This document shows, piece after piece, positions 7,042 to 15,934 of a stretch of DNA of 64,000 nucleotides. The notes under the pieces were generated by a model that was given only the letters and a program-made list of their open reading frames with translations, was not told the origin of the DNA and ran no database searches. The DNA is taken from assembly GCA_964615935.1 (NCBI GenBank), contig CAZTTG010000004.1:67320-131319 (forward strand), given 5' to 3'. This stretch comes from CAZTTG01 sp964615935 (lineage in GTDB: Bacteria > Planctomycetota > UBA1135 > GCA-002686595). Every line of letters begins with the position of its first letter. The first letter of the stretch is position 1. A program made the translations under genes and the position numbers.

Positions 7042-9540
7042 ATGATCCGCACCCTCGCCCTGGCCCTGCTGCTCCTGCCGGCCTCCCCGCTCGCGACGAC
7101 CCCCCAGGACCCCGCCGACCTGGAGGTCCTGCTCGCCGAGCAGATGAGCTCTCTGGAGGGGCTCCCCCTGCCCCAGATCTGGGCTCGCGCGGCGGCCCTG
7201 CGGGGCGCGGCCGAGGGCCTCGAACTCTCCGGCCTGGACGCCCTCGTCGACCGCAGGCTCGCCGCCGGCGAGGTCGGCGGCGAGGCCGGCGTCCTGCTGC
7301 TGGCCGCGGTGCGCCTGCGGGGCGAGGATCCCGACCTCGAACGCCTGTACGAGGTGCTGGTTCCCCTCCTGGCCTCGGACCGCGCCACCTTCCGGGTCGC
7401 CGCGGCCGGTCTCCTGGGCAACCCCGCCTTCCGGCTCCTGGCCGGCGACGAGCGCGACGAGCTCCTCCGGCTCCTGCGCGAGATGAGCCAGGACGGGGCG
7501 GCCTCCCCGGACTTCCGCCTGCGCTGCGCCCGCTCCCTGTCGAGGGTGGGCCGGGGCAGCGACATGCGCGCCGCGCGTACGGTCATGATGTCCTTCCTGG
7601 ACTCGAGCGATTCCGAGCTGCGCGCGCAGGGGGCCCTGGCCATGGCCGAGACCGGCAACATGGTGACCGGCCGGCTGCGCGAGGAGCTCGAGCGCCTGGC
7701 CCTCCTGCCCACCGAGCAGGGGCGCCTGGCGGCCGCCTACATCCGCAGCGAGGAGATCCTGGAGGCCTCCAACACCAAGCTGCGCACCCTGCAGCGGTAC
7801 TACGATACGCAGGCGGAGCCCGATCCGCCCGAGGAGCGCGGCGACCCCAACGTCACCAAGTTCGTGAAGGTCCTCGAGATGGCCCGCGACTTCCACCTGG
7901 ACGGCGACAAGATCGAGACCAGCGCCATGGTCGACGCCGCCCTGGACGGGCTCCTGCGGGCCATCGACGAGCACTCGGCCTACATGTCCCCCGAGGCCTA
8001 CGCGCGCTTCGAGCAGGACCTGGAGGCGGAGTACGGCGGCATCGGGGCCTACGTGCAGGTCGACCGCGAGGACCGGCTCTTCACGGTCACCAAGCCGATC
8101 TTCTCGGGCCCCGCCTACCGGGCGGGCCTGATGAGCGACGACAAGATCGTACGGGTCGGCGACTGGCCCACCGTGGGCGAGCCGGCGGACGAGGTCATCA
8201 AGCGCCTGAAGGGACGCCCGGGCACCCCGGTCAAGCTGTACATCTGGCGGCGCGGCATGGATCCCGGCCTGATCGATCGCCCCACCGAGGACATGGCGGT
8301 GGAGATGGAGCGCGCCCGGATCATCATCCCCCCGGTGTCCTCCCAGCTCCTGCCCGGCGAGGTGGGTCTGGTGTCCCTGGCGGACTTCAGCCGGGTTGCC
8401 AGCGAGGAGCTGGCCCGGCACATCGTCGACCTCATGGAGCGGGGCGCCCAGAGCCTGGTGCTGGACCTGCGCGGCAACGGCGGGGGGCTCCTGGACGAGG
8501 CCCGCGACGTGGCCGAGCTCTTCCTGCCCAAGGGATCGCTGGTGGTGGCCACCGAGAGCCGGGTGGCGCCGCCCGAGTTCCTGAAGACCCGGCGCCCGCC
8601 GGTGGTCCCCCCCGAGATGCCCCTGGTGGTCCTGATCAACCGCTTCAGCGCCTCGGCCTCGGAGATCGTGGCCGGCGCCCTGGAGGAGCACGACCGGGCG
8701 ATCCTGGTGGGCGAGCGCAGCTTCGGCAAGGGCTCGGTCCAGAACCTGCTGCGCCTGCGGCCCTTCCTGGACGACGACTACAAGGACGCCAACGGCAACC
8801 GCCGCCACGACAACTACGAGGAGCTCACCCGCGACTGGAACGGGAACGGCACCTTCGACTTCGCCCCCCGGCTCAAGATGACCATCGCGCGCTACCTCCT
8901 GCCCTCGGGCCGCTCCATCCACCGCGAGCTCGACGAGGAGGGCAACCTGCTCGACCCGGGGGGGGTCGAGCCCCAGGAGGACTTCGAGATCCAGCCCACG
9001 CGCTACGCCACCTGGCGCATCGAGGAGATGCTGCGCATCGCCCGCACGGAGCGGCTCACCCGCGACTACGTGGACGAGCACCTCGAGGGCAACGCCGAGC
9101 TGTTCCGGGAGCTGGCCGAGAACGACTACAAGGACCCCGGCCGGTACCCGGGCTTCCAGGCGTTCTACGAGGGGCTCTCGACCCCGCTCCCCGTGGACGA
9201 CGTGCGCATGCTGCTGCGGGCCGAGATCCGCCGCCGGGTCCAGGACCTGCGCGGCAAGGAGTTCCCCGTGGGCGACTACGTGGAGGACGTCCAGCTCCAG
9301 CTGGCGGTGCGCGAGCTCCTGCGGCAGCGCTCCCTCCGCCCCGAGGACTACCCCGAGTTCAGCTCCACCTTCAAGCCCGCGCCGCGGGTCACCGGCGAGG
9401 TCCTGGCCGACCTGGACGAGGGCTCCCTGCGCGAGTCCCTGGCCATCATCGACGAGGCCCGCCAGGGGGACGGCCACCTGTCGCCCGACGCCCTCGAGCA
9501 GATCGCCGAGCTGCTGGAGAGGACCCTGAAGCGGAACTGA
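7042..9540 (+). CDS. Secreted C-terminal processing protease (PDZ/S41) with helical-repeat N-terminus
   Basis: An 832-aa protein with a clear signal peptide (first ~20 residues). An Ala/Leu-rich helical, HEAT-like region covers about 40-240, a PDZ domain about 330-405 (GIGAYVQVD...), and the S41 peptidase domain about 430-640. The catalytic set is intact and correctly spaced: S538 in SASASE, K563 in SFGKGSVQ and Q567, the same +25/+29 spacing as CtpB-type proteases. Between the catalytic Lys and the C-terminal strands lie two acidic Asn/Gly loops, DANGNRRHD and DWNGNGTFD, which look like Ca2+-binding loops. A further ~190-residue helical tail follows. It is nearly twice the length of ordinary CTPs. 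Likely periplasmic; substrates unknown. Confidence 0.88.
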   Translation: MIRTLALALLLLPASPLATTPQDPADLEVLLAEQMSSLEGLPLPQIWARAAALRGAAEGLELSGLDALVDRRLAAGEVGGEAGVLLLAAVRLRGEDPDLERLYEVLVPLLASDRATFRVAAAGLLGNPAFRLLAGDERDELLRLLREMSQDGAASPDFRLRCARSLSRVGRGSDMRAARTVMMSFLDSSDSELRAQGALAMAETGNMVTGRLREELERLALLPTEQGRLAAAYIRSEEILEASNTKLRTLQRYYDTQAEPDPPEERGDPNVTKFVKVLEMARDFHLDGDKIETSAMVDAALDGLLRAIDEHSAYMSPEAYARFEQDLEAEYGGIGAYVQVDREDRLFTVTKPIFSGPAYRAGLMSDDKIVRVGDWPTVGEPADEVIKRLKGRPGTPVKLYIWRRGMDPGLIDRPTEDMAVEMERARIIIPPVSSQLLPGEVGLVSLADFSRVASEELARHIVDLMERGAQSLVLDLRGNGGGLLDEARDVAELFLPKGSLVVATESRVAPPEFLKTRRPPVVPPEMPLVVLINRFSASASEIVAGALEEHDRAILVGERSFGKGSVQNLLRLRPFLDDDYKDANGNRRHDNYEELTRDWNGNGTFDFAPRLKMTIARYLLPSGRSIHRELDEEGNLLDPGGVEPQEDFEIQPTRYATWRIEEMLRIARTERLTRDYVDEHLEGNAELFRELAENDYKDPGRYPGFQAFYEGLSTPLPVDDVRMLLRAEIRRRVQDLRGKEFPVGDYVEDVQLQLAVRELLRQRSLRPEDYPEFSSTFKPAPRVTGEVLADLDEGSLRESLAIIDEARQGDGHLSPDALEQIAELLERTLKRN

Positions 9541-9553
9541 GGGGCGGGCCCGC

Positions 9554-9559
9554 TATCAT
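9554..9559 (+). promoter_or_regulatory. Putative -10 (TATCAT) giving a near-leaderless transcript
   Basis: TATCAT in the context CGCTATCATCC ends six bases before the ATG at 9566, so transcription would start at or next to the start codon. No convincing -35 hexamer is visible 17 bases upstream, which lies inside the preceding gene. Confidence 0.4.
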
Positions 9560-9565
9560 CCCGCC

Positions 9566-9967
9566 ATGGACACCCAGACCGCCATCGAGGACTTCCTGGC
9601 CGGCCAGGTCTACGCCGTCGCCGGCGCGTCGACCCACCGCGAGAAGTACGGCAACAAGGTGCTGCGCGTCTACCTGCAGAACGGGCGCGAGGTCCACCCC
9701 GTGCATCCCCGGGAGACCGAGATCGAGGGGGTCGCCTGCCTCCCCGACCTCGCCTCCCTGCCCGGGCCGGTGCACGGGCTGTCGATCGTCACCCCGCCGA
9801 AGGTGACCGAGGCCCTGGTGGAGCAGGCGGCCGAGCTGGGCATCCCGCGCCTGTGGATGCAGCCGGGGGCGGAGAGCGAGGCCGCGGTGGCCCGCGCCCG
9901 GGAGCTCGGTCTGCAGGTGATCAGCGGGGGACCCTGCCTCCTCGTGGCCCTGGGCTACCGCGAGTAG
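9566..9967 (+). CDS. CoA-binding domain protein (YccU type)
   Basis: A 133-aa single-domain Rossmann protein of the CoA_binding_2 family. Features seen are the nucleotide loop VAGASTHREKYGNKV near residue 17, a middle segment with HPVHPRETEIEGV, and the C-terminal GGPCLLVALG. Family members bind CoA or related nucleotides, but their cellular role is not firmly established, so no enzyme activity is assigned. It lies 25 bp after the S41 protease on the same strand but has its own putative -10. Its stop converges on the cytochrome gene with only 10 bp between. A small AT-lean palindrome (GCCGCGCGGC) spans that junction. Confidence 0.85.
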   Translation: MDTQTAIEDFLAGQVYAVAGASTHREKYGNKVLRVYLQNGREVHPVHPRETEIEGVACLPDLASLPGPVHGLSIVTPPKVTEALVEQAAELGIPRLWMQPGAESEAAVARARELGLQVISGGPCLLVALGYRE

Positions 9968-9977
9968 CCGCGCGGCC

Positions 9978-12359
9978 TCAGCGCGAGGAGAGCGAGCGGG
10001 CGAGGGCCGCGAGCTGGCGGCGGTGCTCCTCGGCCAGCTCCGCATTCGCCTGGCCCTGGCGGTAGACCTCCAGGGCCTCGGAGCGCCGGTCCGCCTCCAC
10101 CAGGATCTCGCCGAGCAGGTAGTAGGACTCGGCGTTGGCGGTCCGCTCGGCGACCCTCTGCTGGAGGGTCGCCGCCGCCCCCTGCGCGTCGCCGCTCTGG
10201 CGCTGATAGAAGGCCAGGGTGTAGGCGTAGCGGGCCTCGCTCGGGCGCAGCTCGCTCGCCCGACGGCACCAGAACAGGGCCTCCTCCATCCGATCGCTCG
10301 CCAGGAGGACCCCCAGGTTGTAGGCGGAGGGGGCCCACTCCGGGTCGAGCCTCAGGGTCTCCCGGTGGGCAGCTTCCGCCTCCGGCAGCCGCCCCAGCTC
10401 CGCCAGCAGGAGCCCCAGGTTGAAGCTCGCGGCCACGCTGCGCGGGTCGCGCTCCAGCGCCCGGCGCAGGCAGGCCTCGGCCTCCTCGCCGCGCCCCAGG
10501 CCGCTGTAGGCGAGCGAGGCGTTCACCAGCGGCGCGATGCGGAAGGGATCCAGGCGGAAGGCCTCCTCGAAGCAGGCCGCGGCCCTCTCGTTCTCGCCGC
10601 GGGCCAGGTGGAAGTTGCCCAGGTTGTACTGCGAGGCCGAGTCGTCGGGGCGGGCGCCCATGGCCACCAGGAACTCGGCCACGGCCCGCTCCAGGTCCGC
10701 GCGCGCTCCGCCCTCGACCCACTGCGGGTCCAGGGGCGCGAGGCCGGCGGCCGCCCGCACGCGCACCAGGCGAAACTCGTCGCGGGTCGCCGCGAGCAGC
10801 GCGTCCACCGCCTCGGGGGTGAGGTGGGTCGCGGCGGCCATGGCCGCGCTGCCCCGCACCAGGGGCGAGGGATCGGCGCGCAGGCGCTCGACGATCGCCG
10901 CCCCGGCCCGCGGGTCCTCGCAGGACTCGAGCAGCCGGATCAGGGAGGCCGCGAAGACCTCGTCGCGGCCGTCGTCCCGCAGGTAGGCCAGCATCGCGTC
11001 GAGCTCCCGCCACTCGCCCCGACGAGCCGCGTCGACGAGGCCCGCGCGGTGCAGCACCGCCGCCTGCCCGTCGTCCCCGTGCCACTCGCGGACCGCCGCG
11101 TCCGCCCAGGCCGCGTCCCGATCGGAGTGGCACGGGCTGCAGGCGTTGGGCGAGCCGAAGGCCTCGGTGGCCGCGGGCGTGGGCGGCAGCATCGAGTGGT
11201 CGCTGCGCCGCATGCGGGCGAAGTCGGTGGCGGGCATGTGGCAGGAGATGCACAGGCTGCCCTCGCTGCCCTCGGGGTGGCGCGAGTGGGCGGCCGCGTT
11301 CTCGACCCGCCCGCGGTGGCACGGCAGGCAGGAGCGGTTGGGGTCGTCCGCGTGCCGCCAGCGCCCGCTGGAGGTGTGGCAGTGGAGGCAGTCGAGCTGG
11401 CCCGAGCGGGCGCAGGGGTTCATGAGCCACGCCGTCCAGGTGTAGTTCTCGCCCAGATCGCGGCCGTCCGGGTGGAAGTCGGGGTGCTCCAGCGCGGAGA
11501 GGCCGAAGTGGTCGAAGAAGCGCTCTCCGGGCGGGTAGCCCTCCGTGAGTGGGCTCATCTTGGCGTGGCAGGGCGCGCACAGGGCGTTGGTCTGCTGCAC
11601 GTCGAAGGCGCTGGTGAGGATGATCCGCAGATCCTCGGGCGGCTGGCCCTCGGGAGCCTCGCGGCAGACCCGCACGTGCTCGCCGGCGGGTCCGTGGCAG
11701 GTCTCGCAGTTGATGCCCGGCTCCGCCCAGGTGGTGCGGTAGGCGTCGGCCTCCCGGTCGTAGTTGACCTCCAGCTGGCTCACGTGGCAGGCGTGGCAGG
11801 AGGTGTTGAAGGTGTAGGGGACGTCCTTCCAGTGCACCGCCTCCTCGGGCACGCCCTCGAAGTGGCGCAGGCCGCTGGCGGCGGTGTCGTACCACTCCCC
11901 GCGCCTCAGGTCGAAGGCCACCGGCAGGGTCTGCAGGCGGCCCCGGTCCAGGGGGGTGAGGAAGTAGCACACGTTCTTGCCGCCCAGCACGTGGGCGATG
12001 GGGTAGCGGCGCTCCTCGTCCGGCCCGCGCTCCACCACCCAGCCCTGCCGGGGGCCGATCTCCGCCCGGTAGGCCAGTCCGGCGACGACGATGTCCTGCT
12101 CCTGCGGCGCGAGGATCTCCGCGGCCAGCTCGGCGGTGTAGGGCTGCATGGCCGTGCCGTGGTGCGAATCGGCCCACAGCTCGTGGAAGCCGGGGTGGCA
12201 CTCCCGGCAGGTGGACGAGCCGGTGTAGACCGCGTCCTGCGGCTCGGGCCCCGGCGGGGCCGCCTCCGGGGGCGCGTCGCCCTGCCGAAGCCCCGCCACC
12301 GCCGCCCAGGTCGATGCCGCGACCAGCAGGACCAGGCCTGCCACCCTGCCCCGGCTCAC
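9978..12359 (-). CDS. Octaheme c-type cytochrome with HEAT-like and TPR domains
   Basis: A 793-aa exported protein. An N-terminal hydrophobic helix (about 5-22) is followed by eight CxxCH heme sites: CRECH, CHACH, CETCH, CAPCH, CLHCH, CLPCH, CISCH and CSPCH. The middle (about 410-560) is Ala/Leu/Arg-rich and HEAT-like. The C-terminal third holds about six TPR units, e.g. NLGNFHLARGENERAAACFE. This heme-TPR architecture is seen in Planctomycetota, Acidobacteriota and relatives, where function is mostly unassigned; the spacing recalls cytochrome c554-like electron carriers. The GTG start overlaps the AI-2E permease stop by three bases (GTGA). It presumably works in the periplasm and needs a cytochrome c maturation system, which is not in this window. 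Confidence 0.88.
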   Translation of the reverse strand: MSRGRVAGLVLLVAASTWAAVAGLRQGDAPPEAAPPGPEPQDAVYTGSSTCRECHPGFHELWADSHHGTAMQPYTAELAAEILAPQEQDIVVAGLAYRAEIGPRQGWVVERGPDEERRYPIAHVLGGKNVCYFLTPLDRGRLQTLPVAFDLRRGEWYDTAASGLRHFEGVPEEAVHWKDVPYTFNTSCHACHVSQLEVNYDREADAYRTTWAEPGINCETCHGPAGEHVRVCREAPEGQPPEDLRIILTSAFDVQQTNALCAPCHAKMSPLTEGYPPGERFFDHFGLSALEHPDFHPDGRDLGENYTWTAWLMNPCARSGQLDCLHCHTSSGRWRHADDPNRSCLPCHRGRVENAAAHSRHPEGSEGSLCISCHMPATDFARMRRSDHSMLPPTPAATEAFGSPNACSPCHSDRDAAWADAAVREWHGDDGQAAVLHRAGLVDAARRGEWRELDAMLAYLRDDGRDEVFAASLIRLLESCEDPRAGAAIVERLRADPSPLVRGSAAMAAATHLTPEAVDALLAATRDEFRLVRVRAAAGLAPLDPQWVEGGARADLERAVAEFLVAMGARPDDSASQYNLGNFHLARGENERAAACFEEAFRLDPFRIAPLVNASLAYSGLGRGEEAEACLRRALERDPRSVAASFNLGLLLAELGRLPEAEAAHRETLRLDPEWAPSAYNLGVLLASDRMEEALFWCRRASELRPSEARYAYTLAFYQRQSGDAQGAAATLQQRVAERTANAESYYLLGEILVEADRRSEALEVYRQGQANAELAEEHRRQLAALARSLSSR

Positions 12360-13696
12360 CTAGGGGTCGCCCCCCCTGGAGCGGACTCGTCGGCCCAGGC
12401 GGCCAGGGCCGGGAGGACGAACTCGCGGGCCAGGATCACCAGGGTGGCGGTCACCGGCAGGGCGATCAGCATGCCGAACATGCCCAGGGCCGCGCCGCCC
12501 ACCATGAGGGAGGCCAGGACCACGATCTCGTGCAGGCCCAGCGTGTTGCCCAGGATCTTGGGCAGCAGGACGTAGCCCTCGATCAGCTCGCCCGCGCTGA
12601 AGACCAGGATGTTGCGCCACAGCGAGCCCAGGACGTCGAACTCCGAGAGGCCGATCACGCAGGACACCGCGAAGCCCATGGTCGGGCCCACGAAGGGGAT
12701 CAGCGAGAGGAAGCCGCTGGCCATGCCCAGGAGCAGGGAGTAGGGCACGCCGAAGAGGGCCAGTCCGATGGAGATGGCCAGCCCCTTGAGCAGGCACACG
12801 ATCAGGCGGCCCCGGAAGAAGTTGGACAGGACCTCGCCGATCTGGGCCCCCACCCGCGTGATGCGGTCCCGGTCGCGGTGCGGCAGATAGCGGTGCACGA
12901 AGCCGTGGATGCGGTCGAGCTCGAACAGGAGGAAGTAGGTGTAGATCGGCAGGAGCATCAGCAGGGTGCCCAGGCCGATGACCTCCCGCAGGAGCCTCAC
13001 CAGGAAGCGGAACACCCCGCCCGTGGCCCGGGCTCCGGCCTCACCGGCGGTGCCCAGCACCTCCTCGGAGGTCAGCCAGTCCTTGACCGCCAGGCCGATG
13101 GCCGTGAGGTCCTCGCTGAAGAACTCGCGCAGGCTCTCCACGCCCGCGGTGGCGCCGTCCGCGGCCCCGGGGACCTCCTCCCCCTCGGGGGGCTCGCCCG
13201 GCTCGGCGGTCTCGCCCTCCCCCCCGGGCGGCTCCTGCGCATCGGGCGCCGGCTCGGGCGACTCGAAGAGCCCCAGCCCGAGGCCCTCCAGCCTGTTCTC
13301 GACCCAGGCGATCCCCCGCACCGCGCTCCTCTCGATGCGCAGGAGCAGGGGCGCGGCCGCATCCTCTCCCTGAGCCCCGTCCGTGGCGGCCTCGACCGGC
13401 GGCCCCCCCAGGTCGCCGATCAGGTCCCGCGTGAAGCGCCAGCTCTGGTAGGCCAGACCCGTGGCGATGACCAGGGCCGCCAGCCCTCCGCCGACGAAGA
13501 TCAGGTTGGCGGCGGTGCGGTGGGAGAGCCCCCGCTTCTCCAGGCGCCGCACCACGGGCGCCATGATGTAGGCCAGCAGGTAGCCCAGGATCAGCGGGTT
13601 GAGGACCGAGCGCACCCACCAGCAGAACCACAGGACGAGCACCGCGAGGAGCGCCAGCGAGAGGTTCCGCCACGGCCGGGGTAGGCGTTCGAGCAA
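12356..13696 (-). CDS. AI-2E family transporter (PerM-like)
   Basis: A 446-aa polytopic membrane protein of the AI-2E/PerM permease family. Two N-terminal membrane helices are followed by a periplasmic/cytosolic middle section and a cluster of hydrophobic helices in the last 240 residues. The family hallmark region VPYSLLLGMASGFLSLIPFVGP is present as a hydrophobic stretch with the IPFVGP motif. Roughly residues 145-185 are an acidic Pro/Glu/Gly-rich insert not usual in the family. The start is TTG, four bases after the stop of the preceding Minf_1886-type gene, because no ATG or GTG is available in that position. Substrates of most family members are unproven, so the name does not imply AI-2 transport here. 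Confidence 0.87.
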   Translation of the reverse strand: MLERLPRPWRNLSLALLAVLVLWFCWWVRSVLNPLILGYLLAYIMAPVVRRLEKRGLSHRTAANLIFVGGGLAALVIATGLAYQSWRFTRDLIGDLGGPPVEAATDGAQGEDAAAPLLLRIERSAVRGIAWVENRLEGLGLGLFESPEPAPDAQEPPGGEGETAEPGEPPEGEEVPGAADGATAGVESLREFFSEDLTAIGLAVKDWLTSEEVLGTAGEAGARATGGVFRFLVRLLREVIGLGTLLMLLPIYTYFLLFELDRIHGFVHRYLPHRDRDRITRVGAQIGEVLSNFFRGRLIVCLLKGLAISIGLALFGVPYSLLLGMASGFLSLIPFVGPTMGFAVSCVIGLSEFDVLGSLWRNILVFSAGELIEGYVLLPKILGNTLGLHEIVVLASLMVGGAALGMFGMLIALPVTATLVILAREFVLPALAAWADESAPGGATPR

Positions 13697-13699
13697 GAT

Positions 13700-14119
13700 T
13701 CAGTCCTCGTCCCCCTCCGGGCCCAGGGGTGCGTCCTGCAGGGGTGGCAGCTCGGAGCGATAGCTGCGCACGAAGATCTGGTCGAAGTCCATCTCGCTGC
13801 GGAAGTCCTCGATGGAGTCCTCATCCTGCCGCTTGAGCATGCCCTCATCGACGAGCAGGAAGACGATGCGGCCCCAGTCGATCGTCTGGTGGACGCCCCA
13901 CGAGCGCCAGACCGAGCCCGCCAGGGGTCCGAAGACCTCGAGGGCGTGGCCCGCCATGCCGGCCAGGACCTCCTGCCCGGTGATGTGGCGCTCGGTGCCG
14001 CTGGCCTCCTCCTTGCCGGCCAGGCGGACGGCGTGCTCCAGCGAATCCAACAGGAAGCGGAAGGCCTCGGGCGAGAAGCGGCCGTCCCGCAGGGCCAGTT
14101 GTCGCAGCGGATCCTTCAT
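13700..14119 (-). CDS. Minf_1886 family protein of unknown function
   Basis: A 139-aa soluble acidic protein. Its core GQEVLAGMAGHALEVFGP, then WGVHQTIDWGRIVFLLVDEG and DSIEDF, matches the pattern of the Minf_1886 family, small proteins common in Planctomycetota, Verrucomicrobiota and neighbours and without a known function. It is mostly helical, with no membrane segment and no recognisable catalytic motif. It is locked into an operon: its start overlaps the holB stop (ATGA) and its stop is four bases from the TTG start of the permease. Linkage to holB and tmk is suggestive of a housekeeping role but proves nothing. Confidence 0.75.
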   Translation of the reverse strand: MKDPLRQLALRDGRFSPEAFRFLLDSLEHAVRLAGKEEASGTERHITGQEVLAGMAGHALEVFGPLAGSVWRSWGVHQTIDWGRIVFLLVDEGMLKRQDEDSIEDFRSEMDFDQIFVRSYRSELPPLQDAPLGPEGDED

Positions 14120-15225
14120 CGACGCGCCCCCGGGAGCATACGCGGGCCGCCCCCCCGGTGCGAGGCGGGCTCGGATCCGGCGGCCAGGGCCAGCAGGGCC
14201 CGATCCACGGCCGCCTCGGGGGCCACGTTCTGGTCGACCTCCTGGCGCGCCAGCAGGACGTCGTCGAGCACCCGCCGCGCCCGGACCTCCGCCAGCCGCG
14301 CCCGGGGGCGCTCCCGGGGGAGGTCTCCGTGGGCCAGCGCCTGCGGGTCCGCGCCGGCCCGCCAGCGCAGCAGGTCGGCGACCACGGCCGCGGCCAGGTC
14401 CAGGAAGGCCCGAGCCCGCTCCCGCGCCCGGTTGCCCGGCGTGGTGCCGGGGAACTCCCCCTCCAGCTCCCACAGCTCCGCGGAGGCCGCCTGGACGGGC
14501 AGCTCCCCCTCGACGAGCCGGACCAAGAGCGACCGCATGGCCGGGGCGGCGCGGGCCGCCAGCTCGATCGCCACGCCGGGTGAGCCGCGGCTCCAGCGGG
14601 AGAGCCGGGCGGCGTCGGCGGGCTCCAGCCCCTGCTCCTCGAGGACCGCCGCGGACTCGGCCACGGGCAGGCCCTGGAAGCGCACCGGCACGCAGCGGCT
14701 GTGGATGGTCGGCAGAAGCGCGCCCGGAGACGAGGTCTCCAGGATCCACAACACGCCGGGGTAGGGCTCCTCGAGGATCTTGAGCACCGACTGCTGCGCC
14801 GGGGTCTTGGCGCGGTCCATCTCGCGCACGAGGACGATGCGCCAGGCCCCCTCGAGGGCCTTGAGCCCCACGAAGACCTCGGCGGGCATGCAGCCCCGGT
14901 CCTCCTTGTGGACGTCCTCCAGGTTCCTCTCGACGAAGCGCGCCAGCCGCAGGTAGCGCAGGTTCTCGACCACGGGGTCGATCACCAGCAGGCCGGTGTG
15001 GCTCCCCGAGCCGGCGCGCTTGCACGGGCCGCAGAGGCCGCAGGGCCCATCGCCCAGGGCGGACTCCGAGCTGCACAGCAGGCTCAGGGCGAACCAGCGC
15101 GCCACCGCGTACTTGCCCACGCCGCGGCGTCCCTGGAACAGGAGGGCGTGCGGGAGGCGGCCGGCCCGCGCCGCGCGCCACAGGCCCTCGAGGATCTCGC
15201 CGTGTCCGCGCGGCTCAGGCGCCAC
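14116..15225 (-). CDS. holB: DNA polymerase III delta' subunit (clamp-loader ATPase-like)
   Basis: A 369-aa AAA+ protein. The P-loop region reads FQGRRGVGKYAVA (about 31-43). A Cys-rich zinc module, PCGLCGPCKRAGSGSH, follows, as in HolB/DnaX proteins. The sensor segment around VREMDRAKTPAQQSVLKILEEP corresponds to the Walker B/HNAMTPAAANALLKTLEEP block of delta'. It opens the sliding clamp as part of the clamp loader. The start is GTG at 15225, overlapping the tmk end by 11 bases, the common tmk-holB pairing. The C-terminal third is divergent and Arg-rich. Confidence 0.88.
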   Translation of the reverse strand: MAPEPRGHGEILEGLWRAARAGRLPHALLFQGRRGVGKYAVARWFALSLLCSSESALGDGPCGLCGPCKRAGSGSHTGLLVIDPVVENLRYLRLARFVERNLEDVHKEDRGCMPAEVFVGLKALEGAWRIVLVREMDRAKTPAQQSVLKILEEPYPGVLWILETSSPGALLPTIHSRCVPVRFQGLPVAESAAVLEEQGLEPADAARLSRWSRGSPGVAIELAARAAPAMRSLLVRLVEGELPVQAASAELWELEGEFPGTTPGNRARERARAFLDLAAAVVADLLRWRAGADPQALAHGDLPRERPRARLAEVRARRVLDDVLLARQEVDQNVAPEAAVDRALLALAAGSEPASHRGGGPRMLPGARR

Positions 15226-15841
15226 CTTCGACCTCCGCCAGCACGCGCGCGGCCACCTCGGCCGGCTCTCCCTCCCCGTCCACCACCCGGGTGGCGGGAT
15301 CGCGCCGGGCCCAGGAGCGAAAGCCCTCGGCCACCCGGCGCTGGAACTCCAGGCCCTTGTCCTCGATCCGGTCGGCCGGCGCGCCCCGGCGGGCGGCGGC
15401 GCGCTCGGGATCCACCTCCAGCAACACGACCCGGTCGGGCGCGGGTCGGGACGACCACCCCTGGAGCAGGCCGAACACCGCCTCCAGCTCGAGCGCGCCG
15501 GCCACCGCCTGGTAGGCGAAGGTCGAGGAGTTGAAGCGCTCGCACACCACGTCCCGGCCCTCGGCCAGCGCCGGCTCCACCCGCTCGGCCAGCATCTGTC
15601 GGCGCGAGGCGGCGAACAGCAGCGTCTCGACCCCCGCGTCGAGCTGGTGGCGGCGCGACAGCAGGAGGTCTCGGATCCCCTCGCCCAGCGGCGTGCTCCC
15701 GGGCTCGCGCAGGTGGAGGGGCGCCCGACCGCTCCGGCGCTCGAGGGTCTGGACGAGGAGCTCGGCCTGGGTGGTCTTCCCGCAGCCGTCGATTCCGTCC
15801 AGGACGATGAAGCGGCCGCGGGCGGGGGCGGGGGCGGGCAT
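15215..15841 (-). CDS. tmk: Thymidylate kinase
   Basis: A 208-aa P-loop kinase that phosphorylates dTMP to dTDP. The P-loop is GIDGCGKTTQAE (about 16-27). The substrate segment is CERFNSSTFAYQ in place of the more common DRYxxSxxAYQ, so the DR(Y/F) pair is ER-F here, a variant seen in some bacteria. The lid region is short and holds ARRGAPADRIEDKGLEFQ. The first eight residues are Pro/Ala-rich. A TAGGAT element ends eight bases before the ATG, which suggests a transcript with little or no leader. It heads the tmk-holB-Minf_1886-permease-cytochrome run, in which all junctions overlap or nearly touch. Confidence 0.95.
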   Translation of the reverse strand: MPAPAPARGRFIVLDGIDGCGKTTQAELLVQTLERRSGRAPLHLREPGSTPLGEGIRDLLLSRRHQLDAGVETLLFAASRRQMLAERVEPALAEGRDVVCERFNSSTFAYQAVAGALELEAVFGLLQGWSSRPAPDRVVLLEVDPERAAARRGAPADRIEDKGLEFQRRVAEGFRSWARRDPATRVVDGEGEPAEVAARVLAEVEGGA

Positions 15842-15849
15842 GGAGCGGC

Positions 15850-15855
15850 ATCCTA
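15850..15855 (-). promoter_or_regulatory. Putative -10 (TAGGAT) immediately upstream of tmk
   Basis: The minus strand reads CGCTAGGATGCCGCTCC followed by ATG. The hexamer ends eight bases before the start codon. A GAGGC-TTC-GCCTC hairpin at 15858-15870 directly upstream could end the preceding TPR-peptidase transcript. No -35 is evident. Confidence 0.4.
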
Positions 15856-15934
15856 GCGAGGCTTCGCCTCAGACCGACCAGGCGTGCCGGAGAATCCTCG
15901 CCGGCGCGCCTGCTCCGCCTCCCGCCCGGAAGCC

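Noticed and set aside
12356..13696. Calling the AI-2E-family protein a quorum-signal exporter
   Set aside because: The family name does not establish substrate; no other AI-2 genes are here.
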